Assembly (NCBI RefSeq): GCF_040939455.1
Contig: NC_134104.1
Coordinates: forward strand, 144,744,501 to 144,808,500
Source: Microcebus murinus
Taxonomy: Eukaryota > Chordata > Mammalia > Primates > Cheirogaleidae
DNA: 64,000 bases
Direction: 5' to 3'
Position 1 is the first letter of the stretch. Each line of letters opens with the position of its first letter. Made by a program: the position numbers and the translations under genes. Positions 48,951-60,724 of the stretch are shown piece by piece. Below the pieces are notes generated by a model. It saw only the letters and a program-made list of their open reading frames with translations, searched no databases and had not been told where the DNA came from.

Positions 48951-51541
48951 CATGTTCTCACTTACATGTTTCTAGCTTTTAAGATAAAACTTAGTTAGGG
49001 GTATGAATAATCTTGCTAATGTAAAGTGAACTTTCCTTCTGGTTTATATACAAATGAAAAGTAAGGAGGCATTTATATATCCTGTTTAATATTTATGACA
49101 CATCTTTTGCCCTAAAGTGTTAGACACTTACATTGTAATTATTTAGAAAATTATCTGCTGATAAGTTGTCCTAAATTATATCCCAATATAGATGAATAGA
49201 TTTAGACCTGATTAGTTTGATGCCATCTAGTTGAAAATGTAGCCTTACAGCAAATGCCAGACCACAATGTACCGATGTAGTTTCACTATTAAATGTTTCC
49301 ATTTAGTACACAGTGTCACTGAGTCATCAAATTTTTATTTAGAACTTTCAGAGGGGTATAAAGGAAGCATCATGCAGTTCCCACTGTTAGCCACAGCCAT
49401 AGTAGAAGCAATGAAACCTTCATTCTTTGGTTCATTCAACTTTAATTTGAGTGTCCAGGCACTGGGGATATGGTATTGAATAATACATGAATGAGCAAAG
49501 TGTAACATTTATTGCTATTATGTTTGACAGCAGACATTGGAGAAAAGAGCCAGATGAGCCAAGGGCCCAAGGGCATGGTAGGAATTAGGGAAGAGAAGTA
49601 TGGGTTAGAATTTTCAGGGAAGAATTTCCCAACTTTCATAGAACTAGTACTTAAAAGGTAGGAACGTGTAGGGGATAAAGGAAGGTCTGTGGGAATACTG
49701 ACTAAGTGAGGGGAGTGAGGAGCAGATGCAGAGGCAGGGAAGAAACTGGAAATATACAGAAGGGTGCCACAGGGGGCCACATGCTAAATATACCCAGTTA
49801 CATGCATAGTTGCTCGTTCAATAAGAGAACAGGCCTCAGTACCTCAACCTAAGTTACATTCTCCTGCCTCTAACCAACTCTGTTATCATGCAGATCATTT
49901 CTCCACGTCTTTATTAAGGAACTCAAAAATCTGTGTTTCAGGGATTTCCTCGAAGTCTAAATTTTAGGGTCCCTGTTGCCTGTCTCATCAAGCCAAGGCC
50001 TTTGCCAGCTTTGGAAGTCTCTGTGTCTGCTCCAGACAAGCTGGGGTCCTTGGGGCCTCCTGTGAAATAGCCCCTAAGCCTTCTTGCATTTAGTGTATTT
50101 CGTGGAGCCCCTAGTCTGCCTGTAGGATTGTCACCTGAACTGACATTTCCAGAGAACTCTACTTTCATTCTGTCCTTCCAGTCACGTTCTGTTTTCATAC
50201 CAGTTGGTTCTCATAGTAGTTCTCCTCCCATGTTTTCTTGATATTATATGATCACAGACTTCATCTGGGTAGAGCAAAACTCATATATATTGCCTTACAG
50301 TAAGGGATTGTATTCTTTAACTGGGGTAGAGTTTTGTTTTTTCTTTCTTTCCAATAGAGGCTTAAATAAAGGACAATGCCTGGAGCTTGGAAACAATTTG
50401 ATTCATTCACAGAGCAGACATTGAGGACTGTGTGTGATCCGGGCCCTCTGCTGGAAGCTGGGTCCAAGTCAGGAAGAAAACGTTATTTCCCCTCCTCCCC
50501 CTCTTCTGTTCTAGAAGGGGAAACGGGTCCCACAGTGTGATAAGAGTAGATGCTAAGGGATGTTGTAGGGAGTAGCATTTGTCTTTAATTGTAATAGAGT
50601 GTGTGGCAATGGGATTATTTATCATTAAAAAGATTATATGTCATGTAATAATTAGGTTCTGTGTCATTGTGGTTTTCGGATGGCTCTGAGAATCCCTTGT
50701 GGGCCGAGTGGGTCCTCCACGGTTCCTCTGGCCCCCAACCCCAGCACACATGGCAGCTCCTCTCAGCTTTTAGTGTTTTGCATTAGGTGACCTTGGAAGA
50801 GTTATTTTTTAAAGTAAATGCTATCCATTAATAGCATTGTAAAGTTTGGAAGCTGTGCTTTACTATAGAAGACACTTCAACCATGGACTGTCTTAGGAAA
50901 CTGTGTTGAGGGCACCCCTCACCTTGGGACATTCGGAACAGAATCCTCAACAGAGAATCTAAAACTTTCCCTTCTCTAGGAAAACAGTATTGGGATTTTG
51001 CCTCAGGTTAATTGTTAACACAACGTGACAGAAGAACAGGATCTCTGAATATATTTTCACCTCCATCTTTATTTTAAAAGTGAAGTGTGAGGTAGAAACC
51101 AGAATAGGAAATAGATGGGGCGAGTGTTGAGGGTCATTTCCGGGAAGGAAATTATTTAATGACGGTAGGTTATTTCTCATCCTGAACCAGGTCCTGGAGA
51201 AGTTGAGGACTTGGTGGAAGGCTGTAGTCCCCAGAGCTGGAGAGTTGGCTAGCAAGTAGAAGGTTCGGCGGGGATGGCATGGGAGAGGGGGCCTGGGCTC
51301 CCCTTCCTGAAAACAATGGTGTCTCCATGGGCATCCGGAGGCTTCTGCGGGGTTCTAGGAGCTGTGCTTGGCAAGGCCCTGAGAGAGACAGAGAAGGAAG
51401 TTTGGTTTGCCCTAGTGAGCCAAGCGAAGATGCCACAGGCTAGTTGGAGAGGGGTGCTGGCTAGCGTCAGGAGGCCAGAGAGCTCCTTTATAAAGATGGG
51501 GAGCTGTGGAAGCCCTGGGGTGGTTCCTTCTGCTGGAGGCT
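48951..51541. other. Unique sequence with weak L2 traces
   Basis: Reversed L2-like patches lie at about 49428-49620 (GTCCAGGCACTGGGGATATG) and 50395-50570 (ATTCATTCACAGAGCAGACA). The rest is unrecognised. Frames at 49442-49780 and 51249-51594 overlap opposite-strand frames and have no motif. Confidence 0.5.
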
Positions 51542-52028
51542 TGCGTTGGTTCCTATGGCTGCTGTATAAAACCACCACAAACCAAATGGCTTAAAACAAC
51601 ACAAATTTATTCTCTTACGATTCTGTAGGTCAGAAGTCAAATCATTCTCACTGGGTTAAAGTGACAGTGTTGGCAGGGCTGGTTCCTTCTGGGGGCTCTT
51701 GGGAAGGATCTGTTTCCTTACCTTTTCCAGCTTCTGGAGGTCACCTGCATTCTTTGGTCCATGACCCTTTCCTCACCTCACTCCAGCCTCTTACTTCCAC
51801 CTCACATCTCCTGCTTCCTTCTTTGACCTTCTTGGTTCCCTCTCATAAGAACTCTTGTGATTATTACATTTAGGGCCCATCTAGATAGTCCAGGATAATC
51901 TCCCCGTCTCAAGATCCTTAAATTAATCAAATATGCAAGTTCCCTTCGCCATAGCCGGTAACTTTCACAGGTTCTGGGGATCAAGATATGGCTATCTTTG
52001 GGGAAAAAGCATTATTCAGCTTACCGTA
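51542..52028 (-). mobile_element. MaLR solo LTR (MLT1 group)
   Basis: Reversed LTR text in order: GGCTTAAAACAACACAAATT, GATTCTGTAGGTCAGAAGTC, TTTTCCAGCTTCTGGAGGTC, GATAGTCCAGGATAATCTCC, GTTCTGGGGATCAAGATATG, ending GCATTATTCAGCTTACC. Length about 487 bp. No internal region is attached. Confidence 0.85.
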
Positions 52029-52674
52029 GGGCAGAAGGAATTGTTCAGAGGAACAATTTCTAGATGAAAGATGGGGATTCATGATCCCGACTTGAGGTCT
52101 TTGAGGATATGCAAGGGTACCCTGTCTTAGGGGCTGAGCTGGCCTGGCCTGTTGCCAGAGGTGACATCCCCAAGACCTTCCTTCCAGCAGATGGAATGTG
52201 CCCTGGTGTGCACCAGGTCTTGGTGAGACTGAGCACTGTGTGGGCAGCTTTCTCCAGAGTTGAGTTGTTTGGTGCTGGAAGCGGGAGTGTGAGCTACTGC
52301 AGCTGCTTAAGAAGGAAACAGTTCTCCAACTTTTAAAGGGCCACTTTGGTGTGCTCTGCACACAGTTCTGCAGCTGTTTCCCCACGGTTCAGCTGTGTTT
52401 CCCCAGGCTGTGGGACATCTGGCCTGATGGTTTGTATAACATCAGGGTGGGGGGCTGGAGAGGCACTGCCAGGTGCCCTGAAGGAGGAATGTGGACCCCT
52501 TCTTCACTTGAGCCTGCAGGTGGCTAAGGGCCAGGCACTGATGACGTTTTCAATGTGGAGACATCCTCCTAAAGAGTAGGATTTTCAAAACGTGGGTCTT
52601 TTGTTAGGGAAGAATAGCATCTGGTTTATGATCCTGCTTCCACTTTCACCTAATTACTGCAGTGCTTTTGGTAA
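52029..52674. other. Unique non-coding sequence
   Basis: The 134-codon minus frame at 51981-52385 overlaps the LTR end and has no motif. Nothing else is seen. Confidence 0.45.
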
Positions 52675-52682
52675 CTTTAGGG

Positions 52683-53130
52683 CTGCAGCCCCCAATCCCC
52701 AGGCCGCGGATCCCTGCTGGTCTGTGGCCTGTTAGGAACCCGGCCACACAGCAGGAGGCCAGCGAAGCTTCATCTGTATTTACAGCCAATCCCCATTGTT
52801 CGCATCACCGCATAAGCTCCGCCTCCTGTCAGATCTTAGGCAGCATTAGACTCTCATAGGAGCTCAAAGGCTACTGTAAACTGCGCGTGCTTTCGATCTA
52901 TGTTGCGGGCTCCTTATGAGAATCTGATGCCTGATCCCAGGTGGAGCTGAGACGGTGATGCTAGCGCCGGGGAGTGGCTGCAAATACAGATCGTTAGCAG
53001 AGACGTTTGACTGCACAATAAACGTAATGCCCTTGAATCATCCCGAAACTATCTCTCTGCACCTTCTGTCTGTGAAAAAATTGTCTTCCATGAAACCGGG
53101 CCCTGGTACCAAAAAGGTTGGGGACTGCTG
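52683..53130. mobile_element. MER1-like hAT MITE (Charlie3 group)
   Basis: 448 bp. The left end CTGCAGCCCCCAAT pairs with the right end GTTGGGGACTGCTG with three mismatches. A perfect 8-bp TSD, CTTTAGGG, lies at 52675-52682 and 53131-53138. Inside are TAGACTCTCATAGGAGC and GCTCCTTATGAGAATCTGAT, an internal inverted pair typical of this family. It is CpG-richer than its surroundings. The frames at 52662-52859 and 52955-53200 are element sequence, not genes. Confidence 0.92.
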
Positions 53131-53138
53131 CTTTAGGG

Positions 53139-53871
53139 GATTAAACGTGGGTGTATTTCACTCGCAGTGTGGCACGGGGCTAGCGATTTGGTCTGATTAG
53201 CTCACTCACGTGTCAGATGATCTATTTCATCCCAGTTCTGATCTTTTCCTTTCCCTTAAACTACCATTGAGACCTACTTCCCTCTGTACTTCCTCAGCCC
53301 TGTGGGCCAGGATCCAGCCTATCCTGCGTCCTCAGTACCACCTGTAGGTTCGAACCAGTGCCTGTTGGGCCTCCGGGCCTCAGTAAGCCGCAAGCCAGTG
53401 CCTTCATCACAGGAGAAAGAAAGAGAGGGAGCCAGGAGAGGAAGAGCAGAAAAACAGCCACCTGTTTTTCACCGCTTCCACCTGTGCCCATTACAGTTTT
53501 CTGAGACTTTCTTAGTTGTTGTTTTATCTTTTTTTCACAACATCTTCTGGAGGTGGGCAGCACCAGGCCGTCCTTTTTCCCAGATAACAAAGTTTAGCCT
53601 CCGAATGGCTAAATGACTTGCTTGAGGAGTAGGCTGTTGGAGACTGGATGCTGTCCGGAACTCTTGCCACTGTTCCCATCTGAAGAGTGGCCCTGGCTGT
53701 GCTTGGCAGACCTGCCCAGCAGCGCCCCTGTCTCCTCCACCATCAGGACAGGGACCCAAGGGTTACAAGGGACCAGTGTCTGCTCTGCCAGACTTGTTTG
53801 ACTCATGTCATAGTCAGCACCTCCAAGTTTAGAGACTATGATAGGTCACTGGGTGTGTGTCTCTCTCTTCC
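53139..53871. other. Unique, GC-richer sequence
   Basis: Overlapping short frames on both strands at 53294-53806; none is supported as coding. Confidence 0.45.
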
Positions 53872-53970
53872 CACTAGTTTGGGAGCTCCCTGAGGACAGG
53901 AACATTTCCTTAGTTAACTGTTTCCTCTCTCTTGCTGCCTAGTTCAGCACCTGGCAGATAGTTGCTGAGA
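53872..53970 (+). mobile_element. L2 3' fragment
   Basis: GGGAGCTCCCTGAGGACAGG, CTTGCTGCCTAGTTCAGCAC and CTGGCAGATAGTTGCTGA match the L2 3' end. Confidence 0.7.
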
Positions 53971-55159
53971 GAAAACAATCCCAACCCCCACCATCCACCA
54001 CCACACACTCCCTGCTTGCAGCTTTGGTGCTGATGTTGAACTGTGATGACTTTTTGAGGTCTATGAGCCCTCACCCTATGGTAAGGGGACAGACCTCCTA
54101 TAAGGGAGCAGTTGTCACCACTGCTGGTCATCCTGGGATAAGGATGGAGAACTGTTTCTTCTCTCTGTGCCCTATTGTCTTCGGCCTTGCCTCTGCGGAG
54201 TCAGGTGTGCTTGAGGATTTCTTCCCAAGTCATGGGGAAGGAAGACCTCTGCTTGGTAGCTGGAGACAGCCCCAAAGAATACCCACGAAGAGGAGCCTGG
54301 GGGCAGCCCCTGTAAGTTGCCCTCTGAGTTTGATTCCTGAATGCTGCCCTCAGCCTGGAGGCTTGCAGCGCTGTACAGCGTGAAGGCAGGGGCCGTGCCC
54401 AGACTGATCCTGTGTGGTCTGGAAAGCAGTACCCTCGGGTCCCAGACACAAGGGCAGCAATGACCATAAGATTCCCAAAGGGAAGGTGGATGTCAGGACA
54501 ACAGTTGGTCCAGGAACTACAGCTGCTGCATCCCATGGAGAGATTCTTCCTCTTCTGCCCAGGGTGGGAAGATCAGGATGTTATTTTATTAAAGTAGCTA
54601 GCAGGACCTGGCTTCGTCATAAAATGGATAGCACATTGGACACTGAAAGGAGCTAGCAGGCTTCTTTATATTAGATGCCAGATAAATCTTTGCTAAATAG
54701 ATTGCCATTCTTTTTCTTTGCAAATGTGCCCCTGTTGAGTTATAGGTTAGATCAGTCCTTATGGGCTATCATGGGCATCTCATCAGTGCTTATCAGATGG
54801 TATTTATGGGAAATAGCATCCCAGGTTCCAAACAACTGACCAGCAAGTGAAGCTTGTAAACACAGCCTACTCACCAGCAGGGGCCTTGCCACTCCCTGGC
54901 CTGAAGCATTAAGAACATTTTTTCTGTGTGAGGGTTACCTTCAAGGTAGCAGCCCAGCCCAGGCTCCAAGCCCACAGGCCTGGCAGGAATAATCCGGCCT
55001 GTGGATATCTGATAAGCCAGGGCTGTGTTTCCATCGTGGACAGTAAGGGGTGAGTTCGCTGAGCATCCTTTGCTACCCTGTGTTATTTTATCTTGTGTAA
55101 CATTACAGCAACCCAACCTGAGCCATGTGGAATCAGGGGCTATAAGCAGGAAAAGGGGC
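53971..55159. other. Unique non-coding sequence
   Basis: Frames at 54024-54383 (plus) and 54201-54536 (minus) overlap; no motif is recognised. Confidence 0.45.
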
Positions 55160-55300
55160 TAACCACACCTACGTTTCAGAAAAGATCACTCTGGAATTGG
55201 GGGAGAGAGAGACTTGGAATCAGTCAGACAATTGCAAAGATCGAAGGTCCCAAGAAAGGAGGGATGGTGGCATGGGCCAGGGTGATTGCTGAGCAGATGG
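55160..55300 (-). mobile_element. L2 fragment
   Basis: CAGAAAAGATCACTCTGGAA is a reversed L2 phrase. The following text is consistent but diverged. Confidence 0.5.
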
Positions 55301-55556
55301 GGAGAAGAGCCTGGGCCTAGCGTCTGCCCAGCTGTGGGGGCTGCAGGAGGAAAGCTGAGGGTGGTGTCTGCATTTCTGGTGTTCTTGGAATGACATTGAA
55401 GTAGTCAGCTGGAGACAGGAGATTTGAGCTCTTCCTTTGGGAAACCTTGAAAATGCTATGAAGACTTCCGGAGAACCGCCATCCCAACTGATAGTTCTAG
55501 TGTGTTCTTAAAATACCTGATCTCCTTGGCAGAGTGGAACTCTGTGTAGGAAGAAT
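55301..55556. other. Unique non-coding sequence
   Basis: Nothing recognised. Confidence 0.4.
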
Positions 55557-55567
55557 CACATGGTACT

Positions 55568-55571
<4 letters not shown>

Positions 55572-55602
<31 letters not shown>

Positions 55603-55917
55603 AGACAGAGTCTCGCTTTGTTGCCCAGGCTGGAGTGAGTGCCGTGGCGTCAGCCTAGCTCACAGCAACCTCAAACTCCTGGGCTCGAGTGATCCTTCTG
55701 CCTCAGCCTCCCAGGTAGCTGGGACTACAGGCATGCGCCACCATGCCCGGCTAATTTTTTATATATATATCAGTTGGCCAATTAATTTCTTTCTATTTAT
55801 AGTAGAGACGGGGTCTCGCTCTTGCTCAGGCTGGTTTTGAACTCCTGACCTTGAGCAATCCGCCCGCCTCGGCCTCCCAAGAGCTAGGATTACAGGCGTG
55901 AGCCACAGCGCCCGGCC
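55572..55917 (-). mobile_element. Alu, lemur type
   Basis: A T-run of about 30 then GAGACAGAGTCTCGCTTTGT to CACAGCGCCCGGC. Perfect 15-bp TSDs, CACATGGTACTTCTT, lie at 55557-55571 and 55918-55932. The long pure tail and perfect TSD make it one of the youngest-looking Alus here. Confidence 0.95.
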
Positions 55918-55932
55918 CACATGGTACTTCTT

Positions 55933-57339
55933 ATTCCATGTTCAGTCCCCAACCTGTGGTGTCTATTTTGAAATATGTGGTTTATGCAATTTTATCTAGA
56001 GAGGTTTCTTGGGGTCATTTTTTAATATTTTCCCATTTATAAAGATATTATATCCTAGAAAATTCCTGGTTAAGAAACAGATGACTTTATAACATTTCTT
56101 TAAAACCATTTTTATCAAGCCATACTCTTAGGGGAATTCAAATTGTACAATTAAAAACTACAGGCTGTTGACAGTGACATTTTAACATGCGTATTTCCAT
56201 CTGAATTATTAAACTGTTAGCTAGTTAATCCAAACAAGCCTTCTAAGTATTCCTTGCTTTTCTCTATTTTTTTAAATGAAACAACACACTTACAAACAAT
56301 ACAAAATTCAAACAATATCAAGTCATTCATTTAGGCTATCAGAAAACTATGATAGCAGGAAGGGAATAACAGGAACATAGGATTTGATGACATTTTCAAA
56401 ATTAATCTGAAAACATCTGTGCGTATGCGTTAGAGCTGATGCCTGTTTGAATCTGACTGTCACAAGCATAAACTCTTCTATTTTACTCTTTTCTTGTTAA
56501 AGTGAAACAGAAGAGTTTCTGTGTTTGAAAACTGGGAACAAGGACAACAGGCTTCTTGCCGTATGGCATTCAAACTAGTCCAAGGTGAGATTTTCTTTGT
56601 CCTGAATTCTCGAGGTAGGAATTCAGAGTTCATTATGATTCATACTAAAGCTTTTTCCATGATTTTGCCTAAAGAGAGAAGACTACTCTGTGTCTTGCTT
56701 ATATGAGGAAAATGAACTTCTCTAGGCCTGCCATTTGCTCTTTTGTTTCTTATGGTTTGCTGTCCCACGATTGAAGACTTGTTTATCCATGTGAAAAGGA
56801 AATCAAAGGGTCATGAAATGCAGAGTTCATATTTGAGAGACGGAAAAACAGTGTGATGTGTACAATGCCAAAAGCTTTTACTTTCGCTTGGAGACTCCCT
56901 TGTCATATAATTGCCAACTTTTCTAGCAAGAGTGTACAAGAGGGCACCCTAAGAAATTATCCTGGGGGGTAACATGTAAAATGTCCTGAGGCTTATATTG
57001 ATCTTCCCAATGCCACAACAGAAAAATAATGACAAAAGTAAATATTTGGGGCCAGGTTTATTTTGGTCAGCCAAGTTCCAGTCTGGATTCTAAAATTAGG
57101 GATTCTGTGGTATGCACGTGGTTCGGGGCATCCGCCAGAGAACTTTGTCTCAGGGATGTGCATTTCTCTTATTTGTTGTTGCTTGCTTGGTAATGTACAT
57201 GTAAACCTTCTCTCACGTCTGTCTGTCTGTGCAGACCCACTGTCTGCCGATGGTAGGAAGGCTCTACCCAGCTAATCTTGCTAGGCTCTCACTCCCTGCA
57301 CTCACCAGCATGTCCTCTCCTTAGATGAGGATCTGAGTC
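55933..57339. other. Unique, AT-rich sequence
   Basis: No repeat or gene recognised. Frames at 56521-56706 and 57063-57275 are short. Confidence 0.45.
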
Positions 57340-57830
57340 TGCCGTCTGTTCTTCATACACTGCAAGACAAGTCCTCCAAGAGCACATCTCTCATCCTGCC
57401 CCTGACCCTTTTCAAAACATTCACTGATCACCACCACTGCTATCTCCACTGCCTTTAGGCTAAGGTCTTCCCCACCAGGTGGTACCTCTTCTACCACCAG
57501 CCCAATTGGCTTCCTTGTTGTCTTCCAAACACACTGTAACTTTCCATTTCTCCCATGTAAACATCCGTCCCTATCCCCTCTCTTCATCCTTCCCTGCTCA
57601 GCTGCAGTCCCACCTCCACGGGCAGACTGCCCTGCTCAAGGGAAGCCTTGGTTGACCACACCGAATATTTGCCTGCACCATCCATCGTTGTCTCTTTCCT
57701 TCAATGTTCAATGCAAAGGAGGCACTCAGGAGACTCTTCTGTTTAGCCCTCCCTTTGCAGCATAGGTTTCCCCTTCCTGGAAGCTGTCCTTACCCTGTAA
57801 GAGGTATGCCCTCTCAGCAGTGGTTCCTGG
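57340..57830 (+). mobile_element. Possible L2 fragment
   Basis: Pyrimidine-rich text with CTTCATCCTTCCCTGCTC and CTCAAGGGAAGCCTTGGTTG resembles diverged L2 in sense order. Confidence 0.4.
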
Positions 57831-58435
57831 GCTTGTCTTTGTCCTCCATGCAGACTCATCCAGCCCTTCCTTGAATGCAGCAATGGTGGCAATTACCCTT
57901 CACATCCCACTGGGGTACGTTGGAGGGGGTGGGGCCTGCATTCACAGGGCCTTGCCTTCACCTACCTTCTCAGGTAGAACAGGAATAAATACGGCTGGCT
58001 TCATGGGCTAGCAACCTGTGCCCTGTAGAGGTCTTACCCTTAGTTTAATACTGCGCTGTTATCATCCTGAAATTCTTACTTTTTAAACAAGGGGCCCTGT
58101 GTTTTCATTTTACACTGGGTCCTGCAAATTACATATCCAGTCCTGGGAAAAGAGCAGATGCTGACAGACAGGTAAGGGTGCAGTGATGTCATAGGAGGGT
58201 GCTGGGTTGGGTTCGTGCAGAGTCCAGGGGAGGATGTGTGACAGAGCATGGGAGAAGGGGAGGTGGAGAGATGAACCAGGTGTGAAGCACGTTTCGCTCA
58301 GGAGTGACAGTTCTCCAACACAGAAAGCCAGGAGTGATCCTCAGGGGTGGTGACGCCACAGGTCCTGATTTGGCCCTACGTAGCCTTATTTAATTTCTGT
58401 CACAAGCCTGCCATTTTATGGAATATTCTAACCAC
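57831..58435. other. Unique non-coding sequence
   Basis: Nothing recognised. Confidence 0.4.
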
Positions 58436-58945
58436 AACCTTCCCATGTCACCTAGAGGAAAAGGCAAGTCCTTCCAGTGGCCTGCAGCCCTACCTGACCT
58501 GGCCCTTGACCTCGGACCACCTTTTCTACCACTGCACCTCACTCCGCTGCAGCCACACTGGCCCCCTCCCTGTTCTGGAACATGCCAAGAATGCCCCACC
58601 TCGGGGCATTGCCATCTGCTTCTCAGCCTAGAATGCTCTTCCCTGGAAGACTCACCCTCACCTCCTCTAGATGTCACTTTTGTCAGTGTAGTCTTCCCTG
58701 AACACCCTATTTAAAATAACACACATCTCACCACTCTTGAACCTCTTCCCTGCTTTGCTTTGATGCACCACACTCCTCAAAATGTGACATACTCCATATT
58801 TTACATGTCTGTCTATCTCTTCCCATTGGAGCGTGAGCTCAGTGAGAGCAGGGATGTTTGTAACTGTTCTCTACTCTATTCGCCAGTACTTGGAACACCA
58901 CCTGACACATAGTAGACACTAAATAAGCAAGTGTTGGATGGGTCC
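58436..58945 (+). mobile_element. L2, well preserved
   Basis: The best L2 in the window: CTACCTGACCTGGCCCTTGA, CTGCAGCCACACTGGCCCCC, CTAGAATGCTCTTCCCTGGA, TTCCCTGAACACCCTATTTA, GAGCGTGAGCTCAGTGAGAG, CACCTGACACATAGTAGACA. Frames of 94-98 codons on both strands here are parts of L2. Confidence 0.92.
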
Positions 58946-59774
58946 ACTGCCCTTTTGGGGCTGCTAGTCCTGCTACTTGGGGTGACCAGAGGAGGACTGG
59001 TGGTAGCGGGGGAGAGGCCTTTGAGGCCATGGGAAAGTTACAGAGGAGACCACAGACCAGCTGATGAAAGGAAATTAAAAGGTACCACACAACTAAGTGG
59101 AGCTAAGACTAGAAGTGCCCAAATGAGCAGAGCAGCAGGAGCTAGGAGGAGATCATCCTCAGAGCCATGCCAGGGAACTGAGAGCAATGCTATGGTGGGT
59201 GATAAGATCATAGGTTTCCAGCCCACACAAGAAACACTGTTATGGTTTTCATTCCTGTCCCCATCAGAAACCACATGTCAATGCTATCAAATAAATTATT
59301 TATTAAGGAATTAATTTTTCTTTTGGCTTAGGTGATGTCAGTTCTTTGAGAAAGACTATTGAGGATTCTTGAGGCATGATTTGAGGTGATTATTCCTTTA
59401 TTCGGCTTTGAACCAATTTTTGGAGTGACTAGATAGCAGAATGTAGATATGATCACATTTTCATGTTAGAACCAGCATAGCAGTAAAATATTCTGGGTCA
59501 ACTACCTTACAGTTTTAATGAATAATTCTAAACATCATGGGAAGAAGTTTGACCCAATCATGGCAATTTTTTTGTGGAATTTTATTAGTGAATTGTGGCC
59601 TTTGTCTACAGATAAGTAAGAATAAGAAGCAACTACATGCATTATCTAGAGGATACTTGCAGTGTCCAGTGTTAGGCAGTGGTGAGCCGGGAGTGAACCA
59701 TCCCCTCAACCACCCTGCTCTGGCTTGGATCACTTATAGGCCAGAGGGAGTGGGAAAGATATCCCATGGGGTGT
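58946..59774. other. Unique non-coding sequence
   Basis: A 127-codon plus frame (58931-59314) starts at the L2 end. The 162-codon frame at 59537-60025 begins here and runs on through a MIR and a Tigger, so it is not a gene. Confidence 0.5.
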
Positions 59775-59900
59775 TAATCATAATGACAGAGGGCAAAAAC
59801 TATAAGCTTTGTAATCCAACAACCCGGGAGTTCAAATTCCAATTCTATCAGTTGCTGTGCCCAAGGATGTTTGGGCAAGGTCTGGGTGCTTCACTTCTTG
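59775..59900 (+). mobile_element. MIR fragment
   Basis: GTAATCCAACAACCCGGGAG then TTCAAATTCCAATTCTATCA is the MIR core. Confidence 0.65.
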
Positions 59901-60078
59901 GCCAATGGTACAGGTTGAGCATCCCTGATACAAAAATTCAAAATCAGAAATGCTCTGAAATCCAAAACTTTTTGAGCGTCGACACGACGCCACAAGTGGG
60001 CAATTCCACACTTCACTTCATGTGATAGATCAAAGTCAAAACTTTGTTTCATGCACACAATTATTTAAAATATTGTAT

Positions 60079-60368
<290 letters not shown>

Positions 60369-60375
<7 letters not shown>

Positions 60376-60428
60376 ATGTATATATACCATATACATATAT
60401 ATGTATATATATGAAATATATATTCATA
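60369..60428. repeat. AT-rich palindromic patch
   Basis: TATATATGTATATATAC-type repeats with self-complementary arms (TATATACCATATACATATAT). It grew from the A-tail of the Alu. Confidence 0.75.
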
Positions 60429-60724
60429 TACAGTATGAATTTACTTTCAGGCTATGTATATAAGGTGTATATGAAACATAAATGAACTTTGCGTTTAGAC
60501 TTGGGTTTCATCCTGAAGATATGTCATTATGTATCTGCACATATTCTAAAATCCAAAAATATCCAAAATTTGAACAATTTCTGGTTAGTGCCAAACATTT
60601 TAGAGAAAGGATACTCAGTGTATCTGTACGTGGTGAAGTGTGCATAAGGTTGGGCAGGTGAGCCATTGGCACCATGCAGCAGGCATTTTGTCATCAGTAA
60701 TTGTGCCTTCCCTACAGGGCCACT

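Noticed and set aside
52662..53200. GC- and CpG-richer patch with frames, considered as a small CpG island or exon
   Set aside because: Fully explained by the MER1-like transposon with its TSDs.
59800..59860. tRNA-like GGAGTTCAAATTCC box
   Set aside because: It is the tRNA-derived core of a MIR; no cloverleaf could be drawn.
59537..60025. 162-codon plus-strand open frame, the longest in the window
   Set aside because: It runs through unique sequence, a MIR and the left part of a Tigger, and shows no domain. A real exon would not be expected to read through these.
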